Both the position numbers and the translations under genes were made by a program. Below are positions 1 through 6,480 of a stretch of 9,427 bases of DNA, one piece after another. The stretch comes from an uncultured Prevotella sp. (lineage in GTDB: Bacteria > Bacteroidota > Bacteroidia > Bacteroidales > Bacteroidaceae). The DNA lies in assembly GCA_900541335.1 (NCBI GenBank), contig UQJC01000062.1, positions 1 to 9,427 on the forward strand, read 5' to 3'. How positions within the stretch are numbered: position 1 is the stretch's first letter; every line of letters starts with the position of its first letter. The notes beneath the pieces were generated by a model. The model was given only the letters and a program-made list of their open reading frames with translations, was not told the origin of the DNA and did no database searches.

Positions 1-479
1 GGACGACAAACACGGAACCCGTAAAAGGTGAGAGAAAGACTTGGAAACAATGGGGAAGGAGGTTGTTGGAAGTAATCCGAGCAAACAGAAGAACGGAAAC
101 GAAGGCACAGGGAGAACACATCGCTACTTACAAAGAATTCGTTATCTTTGCAGGCGATTGTAAAACACGGATTCGACCCTGCGATAGAAGACGAACCCGA
201 ATACTGAACCTACCGAGGCGGTCGGGATGGGCTGTCGTAGCGTAGCTCCCAACCGCTCCCGAGAACGAACCACCCCTACGATGGGTTGACGTAAACGGGC
301 AGTACCCACACCTTATATATAAAAGGCGCACCGCTCTCGGATGTCCTCATAGAGGGTTCGTGAATACGCCAGAACGTCAGGCAATCAGTTAAACTACAAC
401 CACCCACCATTCTCCCACACAGCCCGCCTTAGGCAAGGACTTGAAGCCGAATGGTTCCCCTGCATTCATACACACAACA
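1..479. other. Non-coding region upstream of pheS
   Basis: No convincing gene is visible in these 479 bases. Short open frames on both strands (63-245 plus, 128-331 minus) have low-complexity, Arg-rich translations with no family resemblance, and I reject them. The stretch holds one perfect Bacteroidetes -7 box (TATCTTTG, 143-150). It also holds a GC-rich segment around 217-290 with several short complementary stretches, such as GCGGT against ACCGC, that could fold as RNA. If the -7 box is used, pheS would have a leader of roughly 320 nt. Confidence 0.5.
143..150 (+). promoter_or_regulatory. Candidate -7 promoter element upstream of pheS
   Basis: TATCTTTG matches the Bacteroidetes -7 consensus TAnnTTTG exactly. 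I see no good TTG/TTTG -33 element 19-21 bases upstream, so the call rests on one box. Its distance from pheS (about 330 bases) would imply a long leader. Confidence 0.3.
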
Positions 480-1502
480 ATGATACAAGAAAAGATTCAA
501 TCCTTACTCAGCGAGGTTGCCGGACTGCAAGCCTCCGACGCCAAAGCCCTCGAAGAACTCCGTATTAAGTACCTGAGCAAAAAGGGTATTGTTAACGAAC
601 TCATGGGCGAATTTCGCAATGTGGCTCCGGAACAGAAGCGTGAAATCGGTATGAAGCTCAATGAGCTCAAGACTGCGCTGCAAGACAAGTTGAACGAACT
701 CCGCGAGAGCTTGGCTACGCAAGAAGACGATCATTCTGACATCGACTTGACCCGTACGCCCTACCCCATTGCATTGGGTACGCGTCACCCGCTCTCGATT
801 GTGAAGAATGAAATCATCGACATCTTCTCTCGCCTTGGCTTCTCTATGGCTGATGGTCCCGAAGTGGAAGACGACTGGCATGTGTTCTCTTCTATGAACT
901 TTGCCGAAGATCATCCCGCCCGCGACATGCAGGATACTTTCTTCGTAGAACAGCATCCCGACATTGTGCTCCGCACGCATACCAGCTCCGTACAAAGCCG
1001 TGTGATGGAACACACCCAACCGCCTATCCGTGTGATCTGCCCGGGACGTGTGTACCGTAACGAGGCTATCTCGGCACGCGCTCACTGCTTCTTCCACCAG
1101 GTTGAAGGTCTGTACATTGACAAGGACGTTAGCTTCACCGACTTGAAGCAGGTATTGCTCACCTTCGCTCGCGAAATGTTTGGTGCCGATACGAAGATTC
1201 GTTTGCGTCCCTCTTACTTCCCCTTCACCGAACCGAGTGCCGAAATGGACATCTCTTGCAACATCTGCGGCGGCGAAGGTTGTTCCTTCTGCAAGCAGAC
1301 GGGTTGGGTAGAAATCCTGGGGTGCGGTATGGTTGACCCCAATGTATTGGAGGCTAACGGCATCGACAGCAAGGTGTATAAGGGCTATGCCTTCGGTATG
1401 GGTGTAGAACGTATCACAAACCTCAAGTACCAGGTGAAGGACCTCCGTCTCTTCTCTGAGAACGATGTGCGCTTCCTCGACGAATTCATGTCGGCCAACT
1501 AA
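480..1502 (+). CDS. pheS: Phenylalanyl-tRNA synthetase alpha subunit
   Basis: This is the catalytic alpha subunit of the alpha2-beta2 cytosolic enzyme that charges tRNA-Phe with phenylalanine using ATP. The N-terminal ~90 residues are the charged helical (coiled-coil) tRNA-binding arm, and a class II aminoacyl-tRNA synthetase core follows. Visible landmarks are the HTSS stretch with downstream QSR (from residue 167), motif 2 around GRVYRNE and FHQVEG, and motif 3 GYAFGMGVERITNLKYQ near the C-terminus. Residues 260-271 carry CxxC-x4-CxxC (C260, C263, C268, C271), a likely zinc knuckle typical of this PheS subgroup. The ATG at 480 gives MIQEKIQ and 340 aa, the normal family length. An in-frame TTG at 441 would add 13 residues of no known homology, so I reject it. 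pheT is not adjacent. The gene appears monocistronic and ends before a terminator about 300 bases downstream. Confidence 0.98.
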   Translation: MIQEKIQSLLSEVAGLQASDAKALEELRIKYLSKKGIVNELMGEFRNVAPEQKREIGMKLNELKTALQDKLNELRESLATQEDDHSDIDLTRTPYPIALGTRHPLSIVKNEIIDIFSRLGFSMADGPEVEDDWHVFSSMNFAEDHPARDMQDTFFVEQHPDIVLRTHTSSVQSRVMEHTQPPIRVICPGRVYRNEAISARAHCFFHQVEGLYIDKDVSFTDLKQVLLTFAREMFGADTKIRLRPSYFPFTEPSAEMDISCNICGGEGCSFCKQTGWVEILGCGMVDPNVLEANGIDSKVYKGYAFGMGVERITNLKYQVKDLRLFSENDVRFLDEFMSAN

Positions 1503-1798
1503 ATAAATCAGTGAAAGAGGGAATAAGCGAAGCGTGTAGGAAGTCGTCAACGTAAGAGTAGCTAAGAAAAAAGCCGCAACGACCACACGGTGGCGTAAGC
1601 TCGCTGCACGCCCCTACACTGCTCAACTCGCAAACTCTGAAGGGAGGTTCTATCAATTACAGTTTAGAAGTTTATGAGTTTAATGTTTATTCATTAAGCC
1701 AATGACTTTCAACAGCAACTCTTCTCACTTCAACTTAGCAAGTTGAGCATTCATAGCACCAGCCTTGCACTTACATTCTGAGAGATTCCCTTTCACAC
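1503..1798. other. Non-coding region after pheS with foldable segment
   Basis: No gene is visible. Bases 1531-1620 could fold as RNA. GTGTAGG (1534-1540) pairs with CCTACAC (1613-1619), enclosing a CCAC/GTGG hairpin and a GGCGT/ACGCC hairpin. A second small hairpin, CAACTT-AGC-AAGTTG, lies near 1731-1745. These could belong to the pheS 3' untranslated region or be relics. I recognise no known RNA family. Confidence 0.3.
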
Positions 1799-1853
1799 AA
1801 AGAACATAAGAACATTCAGACTCCTTTGGTCCGGCTGTTCTTATGTTCTTTTT
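1799..1853 (+). terminator. Intrinsic terminator after pheS
   Basis: A perfect 16-bp inverted repeat (AAAGAACATAAGAACA at 1799-1814, complement at 1836-1851) with a 21-nt loop runs into a T tract at 1849-1853. On the minus strand the stem is also followed by a T-rich end, so it may terminate the minus-strand remnant ending at 1861 as well. The stem is AT-rich but long. Confidence 0.75.
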
Positions 1854-1860
1854 CTCACTT

Positions 1861-2035
1861 CTACATACTTTCTTGCACCAACGGTTCTGTTGTATTACCT
1901 GTTTGTGCTACCCCCTCTGAATTATCACCCACATCAAGCGCAACCTTAATCTGAATCTGCAACTTATGCTCTAATGAGTTTGCGTCGAGACTTCTTGGAG
2001 TGTTGGTATTTCCATATTCTGTTGATTTTGTTAGA
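1861..2035 (-). pseudogene. C-terminal remnant of an unidentified minus-strand gene
   Basis: On the minus strand a frame open from 2076 ends at the TAG at 1863-1861. Its last part reads like real protein (…LEHKLQIQIKVALDVGDN… ending TTEPLVQESM). No suitable start is visible, and its upstream end runs into the transposase fragment on the other strand at about 2045, so at most a 3' end survives. I do not recognise the family. The last eight or so codons lie inside the left inverted repeat (1866-1890). The right copy of that repeat (3509-3533, plus strand) also encodes TEPLVQES. Ending inside a terminal repeat would fit a transposase C-terminus, but this is inference. It could also be a chance open frame. 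Confidence 0.3.
1866..1890 (+). repeat. Left arm of 25-bp inverted repeat bracketing the islet
   Basis: The core is CTTTCTTGCACCAACGGTTC. The reverse complement of 3509-3533 matches it at 23 of 25 positions. Similarity stops at the edges of the arm, as expected for terminal inverted repeats. A CATA tetramer overlaps the outer edge here (1864-1867) and abuts the outer edge of the right arm (3532-3535). Confidence 0.7.
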
Positions 2036-2045
2036 TTTATAGTGT

Positions 2046-2285
2046 ATGGTCCCCAAAGGAAATGTACACGCCCAAGTCATACCCAACACATCAAAGAAGC
2101 CCTTGCAAGGCATTATTGATGAGTTGGCACAAGCAGGCATAAGCAGCATATCCGACTGCTGGGGAGTGTACAATGACGTACACAAAAACTACCTCCATGA
2201 AACCGTTGCTCACCACATAGATCAGTATGTCAACGAGCGAGGCTTCCACACCAACACGCTAGAGGGATTTTGAAACATACTCAAA
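2046..2285 (+). pseudogene. IS1595/ISXO2-type transposase fragment
   Basis: Residues encoded from 2046 match the central-to-C-terminal part of ISXO2-like DDE transposases (IS1595 family). GNVHAQVIPNTSKKPLQ begins the match, SDCWGVYND carries the second catalytic aspartate, HETVAHHIDQYVN is the usual VNHS/geYV stretch, and HTNTLEGF carries the conserved Asn and the catalytic Glu. The N-terminal zinc ribbon, helix-turn-helix and first aspartate are missing, and a TAG lies just upstream at 2040-2042. The conserved Trp after EGF (EGFW in the family) is TGA at 2271-2273. The frame then continues as NILK, the expected family residues, before similarity ends. It is therefore a doubly truncated, nonsense-mutated relic without transposition function. 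The family call is from remembered motif patterns, not a search. Confidence 0.8.
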
Positions 2286-2302
2286 GTTTCTCAACAAATC
2301 AG

Positions 2303-2310
2303 TAACTTTG
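2303..2310 (+). promoter_or_regulatory. Candidate -7 element upstream of the islet gene pair
   Basis: TAACTTTG matches TAnnTTTG exactly and lies about 120 bases before the ATG at 2433. No clear -33 TTG is correctly spaced, so this is only a candidate promoter. Confidence 0.25.
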
Positions 2311-2432
2311 CCATGCAGAACATTTCCCACGTAGAATTATGTTATGCAGCATCCATTTTAATGGTTTGTAGGTATTTGGAAAGCTCCCTTATAACGTTTT
2401 ATCAATCCGTATATTATTCATAACCTTGCGAT

Positions 2433-2753
2433 ATGATTACATCATTAGACGAAACAATCCCATATAGTCGTAGACATCCAAAAGAAACAATTCGGCAAAT
2501 TTTAAGATATGATTCAGGTTATCTCAAAGATTTGTTTGTTAAAAACGAAAAGTTGTATTTTACCCCTGAATGTTTTTCTGAAATTTGTCGGCTAACCAAA
2601 GGACACAATGATAATTGGGAAAAACCAATAGAAACAACATCTTCTATCTTTTCTTATTGTAAACCTTATGCCACACCATATCTTTATGATTTTAATGATG
2701 AATCACTAATCTTGTTAAATAATCAACGAATTCTATATCATGGAAACCATTGA
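2433..2753 (+). CDS. Small hypothetical protein (106 aa), possible ExoX-C/DUF3820-like N-terminus
   Basis: I do not recognise this as a named gene. It is soluble, with no signal peptide or membrane segment. Residues ~15-55 (HPKETIRQILRYDSGYLKDL…) loosely resemble the short 'G-x-y-K-G-x-s-I-x-e-I-…-D-P-x-Y-L-x-W' module at the C-terminus of exonuclease X-like and DUF3820 proteins. The glycines are missing here, so the resemblance is tentative. The C-terminal half (residues 60-106) is rich in aromatic residues and Asn with no recognisable motif. Base composition is strongly AT-rich compared with the flanking housekeeping genes, suggesting acquisition by transfer. The last 14 bases overlap the next gene, whose ATG lies at 2740, which suggests translational coupling and a shared function. 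Confidence 0.65.
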   Translation: MITSLDETIPYSRRHPKETIRQILRYDSGYLKDLFVKNEKLYFTPECFSEICRLTKGHNDNWEKPIETTSSIFSYCKPYATPYLYDFNDESLILLNNQRILYHGNH

Positions 2754-3324
2754 CTTAGGTCTACCATCAGGCACTCTATGGGGCATATGCAATTTGGGGG
2801 CAAACCATCCGACTGAATGTGGAGATTACTTTGCATGGGGTGATACATCGCCAAAAACTAATTACATAGGACGAACATGTGATACCTATGATTTAGATAT
2901 TGCAAAATTAAAGTCTGAGAATTACGTTAACAGGGGTGGCGTATTATCATCTGATTATGATGCAGCATCACTCATCTTAGGCTATGATTGGAATATTCCG
3001 TCTGGCGATCAAGCTCAAGAACTCATAGATAATTGTATATGGGCGTGGGTTAGCAGCTATGATGGTGTGCAAGTTGGTGGTATGCTCGGAACAAGCAAAA
3101 TAAATGGAGCAAGAATTTTCTTGCCTGCTGCGGGGTATCGTAATAATGAACAACTTATTATGATTGGGCGATGTGGTGGTTATTGGACAGGTTCTCCTAA
3201 TTTTGTGGCAGCCAACCGATCTTGGTCTATAGCTTTCGAAGGTAACCTGATAAACGTATTTAACCATGGGTTAAGATATAACGGTTATTCAATACGTCCT
3301 GTAACACACAAGATTGAGTCCTAA
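2740..3324 (+). CDS. Fib_succ_major / DUF1566-like C-type-lectin-fold protein
   Basis: The protein (194 aa) is essentially one domain of the Fibrobacter succinogenes major paralogous type, common in Bacteroidetes. Characteristic landmarks are IDLGLPSGTLW (residues ~4-14), GDYFAWGDTSPK (~28-39), D-x-A-A-x-L…W-x-I-P-S (~72-89), FLPAAGYR (~127-134), GGYWTGSP (~146-153) and the closing YSIRPV (~183-188). The family is usually a C-terminal domain of secreted or lipid-anchored proteins. This copy has no signal peptide or lipobox and no upstream domain, so it is predicted cytoplasmic unless exported otherwise. It overlaps the preceding gene by 14 bases. Asn codons are 9 AAT and 2 AAC up to residue 153, then 5 of 5 AAC from residue 159 onward (159, 169, 172, 175, 181). 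Function is unknown; related folds present variable ligand-binding surfaces. The gene is AT-rich and probably horizontally acquired. Confidence 0.8.
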   Translation: METIDLGLPSGTLWGICNLGANHPTECGDYFAWGDTSPKTNYIGRTCDTYDLDIAKLKSENYVNRGGVLSSDYDAASLILGYDWNIPSGDQAQELIDNCIWAWVSSYDGVQVGGMLGTSKINGARIFLPAAGYRNNEQLIMIGRCGGYWTGSPNFVAANRSWSIAFEGNLINVFNHGLRYNGYSIRPVTHKIES

Positions 3325-3356
3325 AATAAGCGTTTTTAGCCACAAGTTGTAGACTC

Positions 3357-3521
3357 ATGAAATTAGAGGTTGTCGGAGTATTTTGTTCTGTAGAAAGAAA
3401 TAACTACCACAAAGACATCAAAAGCATGTTATGGCAACATAATACATGTTTGCTGTTTGTAAGAATACTAATCAAGAGAGGTTGGTGTGTGGATAAACCA
3501 TACATTATACAGAACCGTTAG
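3357..3521 (+). CDS. Possible small ORF (54 aa), doubtful
   Basis: An ATG at 3357 opens 54 codons (MKLEVVGVFCSVERN… ending YIIQNR) and stops at 3519-3521, inside the right inverted repeat. I see no family resemblance, no clear promoter and no ribosome-binding context. The middle has a weakly hydrophobic stretch (CLLFVRILI). It may be the tail of islet DNA rather than a gene. It is included because it covers most of the otherwise empty 3325-3664 interval. Confidence 0.15.
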   Translation: MKLEVVGVFCSVERNNYHKDIKSMLWQHNTCLLFVRILIKRGWCVDKPYIIQNR

Positions 3522-3533
3522 TGCAAGAAAGCA
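3509..3533 (-). repeat. Right arm of 25-bp inverted repeat bracketing the islet
   Basis: The core GAACCGTTAGTGCAAGAAAG is the inverted counterpart of 1866-1890 (23 of 25 matches). With the left arm it brackets 1,668 bases holding the transposase relic and the two AT-rich genes. CATA follows directly at 3532-3535, as also seen outside the left arm. Confidence 0.7.
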
Positions 3534-3664
3534 TACAGACGCGCTTTTTCTTTCTCAGCAGGTGCTGAAACTGAGTAGTACTAGCACGCCATGACAGGTA
3601 TAACTAAATTTCAACACCTACTTATATAAATAAATATCGGCACCTATTTTCCCTCCTAAAAAAA

Positions 3665-4870
3665 ATGAGCTTAACGATGCGTCCCAAACTATTTACCCCA
3701 TCCTACTGCTGCATCCTGGCAGCTAACTTTCTGCTCTTCTTCGGGTTTTGGATGCTGGTTCCCCTGCTCCCCTTCTACCTCAAGGAGAACTACGGAGTCG
3801 GCGAAAGTGCCATCGGCATGATTTTGGCGTGTTACACGCTCTCAGCCTTGACCGTCCGCCCCTTCTCGGGCTACCTGCTCGACAGCTTTGCCCGCAAACC
3901 GCTCTACCTCTTGGCCTATGGACTGTTTACCACCTTGTTCCTTGGCTATATAGTGGGAGGTAGCCTCTTCTTCTTTGTCCTCATCCGAGTATTGCATGGT
4001 TTTGCCTTTGGCACGGTTACGGTCGGAGGCAATACCGTGGTGGTAGACATTATGCCCTCTGCCCGCCGTGGCGAAGGATTGGGCTATTACGGCCTGACAA
4101 ACAACACGGCAATGAGCATCGGCCCGATGACGGGACTCTTCCTGCACGGCGTGCTGAGCTACGAAATGATATTTGGCATCAGCCTGACCGCCTGTCTGAT
4201 TGGTCTGCTCCTGGCTTCGTGTATCCGAACGCCTCACAAAGAGAAGGTGGCACGTCCGCCCTTCTCACTCGACCGTTTCATCTTGCTGAAAGGCATTCCG
4301 GCTGGTATCGCCCTTTTGCTCCTCTCCATTCCTTACGGAGCAACGACCAACTTTGTTGCCATGTATGTCGAGGAAATGGGACTGCCCGTGACTTCGGGTT
4401 TCTTCTTTGTGCTGATGGCCATTGGCATGGGTATTTCACGCATCTTCTCGGGTCGCTTTGTTGATAAAGGCTACATCACGGAGTGCATCCATTACGGACT
4501 TTACCTTGTTATCGTGGCCTTTGTTCTCCTGGGATGTTGCGAAACGCTGATGCAGTGGAGCGAATCAGTGGCTACGGTTGCCTTCTTCGCGGTTCCGATG
4601 TTACAAGGCATTGGCTTTGGCATTATCTTTCCTGCCTACAACTCGCTGTACATCAACCTGGCTCCCAACAACCGCCGTGCCACAGCGACCAGTACTTATC
4701 TGACATCCTGGGATGTAGGCATCGGGGTGGGCATGGTGACAGGAGGCATGATTGCCGAAACCTTTAACTTTGCAACGGTTTATCTGACAGGGGGCGCACT
4801 CAGCCTGATCTCGATGGTTTACTTTAACCGTGTCGTCACTCCTCATTACCGGAAAAACCGATTGCGATAG
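3665..4870 (+). CDS. MFS transporter (12-TM, drug:H+ antiporter-like)
   Basis: This is an inner-membrane secondary transporter of the major facilitator superfamily, DHA1-like, probably exporting a small molecule by proton antiport. The substrate cannot be read from the sequence. The 401 residues form about 12 hydrophobic segments, with the expected cytoplasmic loop between TM6 and TM7 near residues 190-205. Motif A in loop 2-3 appears as SGYLLDSFARK (residues 68-78, D73, R77). The motif B arginine in TM4 is R108 in RVLHGFAFG. The antiporter-type motif C in TM5 is SIGPMTG (151-157). The start is uncertain between 3665 (MSLTMRPK) and the Met at 3677 (MRPKLF), which resembles homologue starts. 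The gene follows the islet and precedes the YbdG-type gene by 149 bases in the same direction, so the two could be cotranscribed. Confidence 0.9.
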   Translation: MSLTMRPKLFTPSYCCILAANFLLFFGFWMLVPLLPFYLKENYGVGESAIGMILACYTLSALTVRPFSGYLLDSFARKPLYLLAYGLFTTLFLGYIVGGSLFFFVLIRVLHGFAFGTVTVGGNTVVVDIMPSARRGEGLGYYGLTNNTAMSIGPMTGLFLHGVLSYEMIFGISLTACLIGLLLASCIRTPHKEKVARPPFSLDRFILLKGIPAGIALLLLSIPYGATTNFVAMYVEEMGLPVTSGFFFVLMAIGMGISRIFSGRFVDKGYITECIHYGLYLVIVAFVLLGCCETLMQWSESVATVAFFAVPMLQGIGFGIIFPAYNSLYINLAPNNRRATATSTYLTSWDVGIGVGMVTGGMIAETFNFATVYLTGGALSLISMVYFNRVVTPHYRKNRLR

Positions 4871-5019
4871 GCTACGACATCGGCTCTGCTCTTGCCTAAA
4901 CACAGGAACTGCGAGTTGCGCTCGGCACGCGCGGTATGCGGTAGGGACAGACGCCCCTTGCTGAAGGAAGGACTTCGGGTCTCCCTTCGTTTCCTTTCAT
5001 CTCTCAACGACTTAAACTT

Positions 5020-6240
5020 ATGATTTACGACTTCCGGATCTACATCGAAGAGATTCTCACCCATTGGAACCTAACCGAACTCCAAGCGGAAGAACTGGCA
5101 GCCTTTACCGCATTGACCTCAGTGGTGTTGATGTCGCTGCTCCTGGCCTACATCTGCCAACGCTTCCTGGTGCCCCTCATCCTCAAATTGGTGGCCCACA
5201 CGGAAACCAAGTGGGACGATTACCTGGTAAACCGTCCGGTTTTGCGGGGTACGTGTATGCTCCTTCCGGCACTGCTTATCTATTACGCCCTGCCCTACTG
5301 TTTTGACCACCACACGACGACCCTATACGTCTTGCTCGAACGGCTGTCACAGGTATACATCGCCTTCAGCAGCATGATGCTGGTCTCTGCGTTTCTGAAG
5401 AATATTACCAAAGTAGCGATTCACGAGCTGGAAGAACACCACCTGGTGGGCATCCTTCAGTTTCTGCGCCTGTTGACCTTCTGCCTGGGAGCCATCATCA
5501 TGGTCTCTTTGTTGCTGGGCAACAATCCGTTGCGGGTCATTGCCGGCCTGGGTGCTGCCGCCACGGTGCTGATGTTGGTATTCAAGGACAGCATCTTGGG
5601 ACTGGTTGCCGGCATTCAACTCTCGATGAACAACATGCTGAAGGTGGGCGACTGGGTGACGATTCAGAAACTGGGCATTGACGGTACGGTGGAGGAAGTG
5701 TCGCTGACGACGATCAAAGTGCGCAACTTTGACAATACCATCTCTACGGTTCCACCCTACACCTTGGTAAGCGATTCGTTTCAGAACTGGAATGCCATGT
5801 TTACCAAAGGTTACCGCCGGGTCAAACGGGCTCTCTACATGGACATTCAGTCTGTCCGCTTTGTGACGGAGGAGGAGAAGGAAACGCTCCGACATAAGAA
5901 ACTGATTTCGAAAACAGATGCGGAACAACCTCGCATCACCAACCTCACCTTGTTCCGACACTTTGTGGTAAACACCTTGCGCGAGGATAAGAAAATCAGT
6001 GACGAGCAATGGGTACTTGCCCGACAATTGGCACCTACGCCTACAGGGCTTCCCCTTGAGATTTGGTTTTACTCTGCTGAAACTTCGTTTGTCCGCTATG
6101 AGGACTTTGCCTCTGACTATATGGAACTCTTTATCGCTTCGCTCTCCGAATTTGGACTGCGCCACTACCAAGCCCCCTCGAGTGCAGACTTCCGCTTCCT
6201 CGCAACGGGGAAAGGCGAACACCCTGCACGATTCATCTAA
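5020..6240 (+). CDS. ybdG: YbdG-type mechanosensitive channel (MscS family)
   Basis: This is a small-conductance mechanosensitive channel in the inner membrane that opens under membrane tension to release solutes on hypo-osmotic shock. The 406 residues compare with about 415 for E. coli YbdG, and the alignment is visible nearly end to end. About four N-terminal membrane segments lie within residues 20-165. The pore-lining helix follows, with GLGAAATVLMLVFKDSILGL (176-195). The MscS beta domain has MLKVGDWVTI, DGTVEEVSLTTIKVRNFDN and VSDSFQNW. The C-terminal cytoplasmic domain contains VRQLAP-like VLARQLAPTPTGLPLEIW. The YbdG-specific insertion between the beta domain and this motif is present but shortened. 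The start at 5020 gives the family's short N-terminal tail. The gene lies 149 bases downstream of the MFS gene and converges on recF. Confidence 0.93.
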   Translation: MIYDFRIYIEEILTHWNLTELQAEELAAFTALTSVVLMSLLLAYICQRFLVPLILKLVAHTETKWDDYLVNRPVLRGTCMLLPALLIYYALPYCFDHHTTTLYVLLERLSQVYIAFSSMMLVSAFLKNITKVAIHELEEHHLVGILQFLRLLTFCLGAIIMVSLLLGNNPLRVIAGLGAAATVLMLVFKDSILGLVAGIQLSMNNMLKVGDWVTIQKLGIDGTVEEVSLTTIKVRNFDNTISTVPPYTLVSDSFQNWNAMFTKGYRRVKRALYMDIQSVRFVTEEEKETLRHKKLISKTDAEQPRITNLTLFRHFVVNTLREDKKISDEQWVLARQLAPTPTGLPLEIWFYSAETSFVRYEDFASDYMELFIASLSEFGLRHYQAPSSADFRFLATGKGEHPARFI

Positions 6241-6340
6241 TCGCGACGAGTCTCGGCACATCAAAGTGCGGAACAAGCTGACGAACCCGAAAGGGATGAC
6301 AGCATGAAGGAGGAGCTGTGAGGACGACCTTACTCAGTAT

Positions 6341-6430
6341 CCGTTTTTTAAGACGATTCAAGCCCTGTAAGGACAACACCCCTATTCGTAATGAAGAGGG
6401 TTAGGTGTTGTCCTTACAGGGCTTAAACGG
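6341..6430. terminator. Large hairpin between convergent ybdG-type gene and recF
   Basis: Arms at 6360-6380 and 6404-6424 are perfect 21-bp reverse complements (beginning AAGCCCTGTAAGG), with a 23-nt loop that has further CCT/AGG pairing. Outer arms CCGTTTTTTAAG (6341-6352) and CTTAAACGG (6422-6430) are also complementary and could form a competing, wider fold. Sitting between two convergent genes, it most likely ends transcription from both sides. Neither side has the usual T run directly after the stem, so a mobile or palindromic-repeat origin is also possible. Confidence 0.6.
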
Positions 6431-6480
6431 TTGTATGGGAAGGAGTCGTGTATGCGATTCTGCCCGCGGTGGCTTGCTTC

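Noticed and set aside
63..331. Short open frames upstream of pheS on both strands
   Set aside because: They have low-complexity, Arg-rich translations without motifs and overlap each other on opposite strands.
504..1586. 360-codon open frame on the minus strand opposite pheS
   Set aside because: It is fully antisense to an unambiguous pheS, has His/Val/Glu-rich composition typical of an antisense shadow, and matches no family.
2740..2753. Overlap of the two islet genes read as a frameshift in one fused gene
   Set aside because: The second frame begins with its own ATG exactly where the domain starts. The first protein has no recognisable continuation in the other frame, so overlapping genes explain it better.
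2977..3267. 96-codon minus-strand frame in the islet
   Set aside because: It lies antisense to the Fib_succ_major-like gene, whose motifs are clear.
5347..6276. 309-codon open frame on the minus strand opposite the YbdG-type gene
   Set aside because: It is a shadow of a well-supported channel gene. The translation is rich in Gln, Arg and His without domains.
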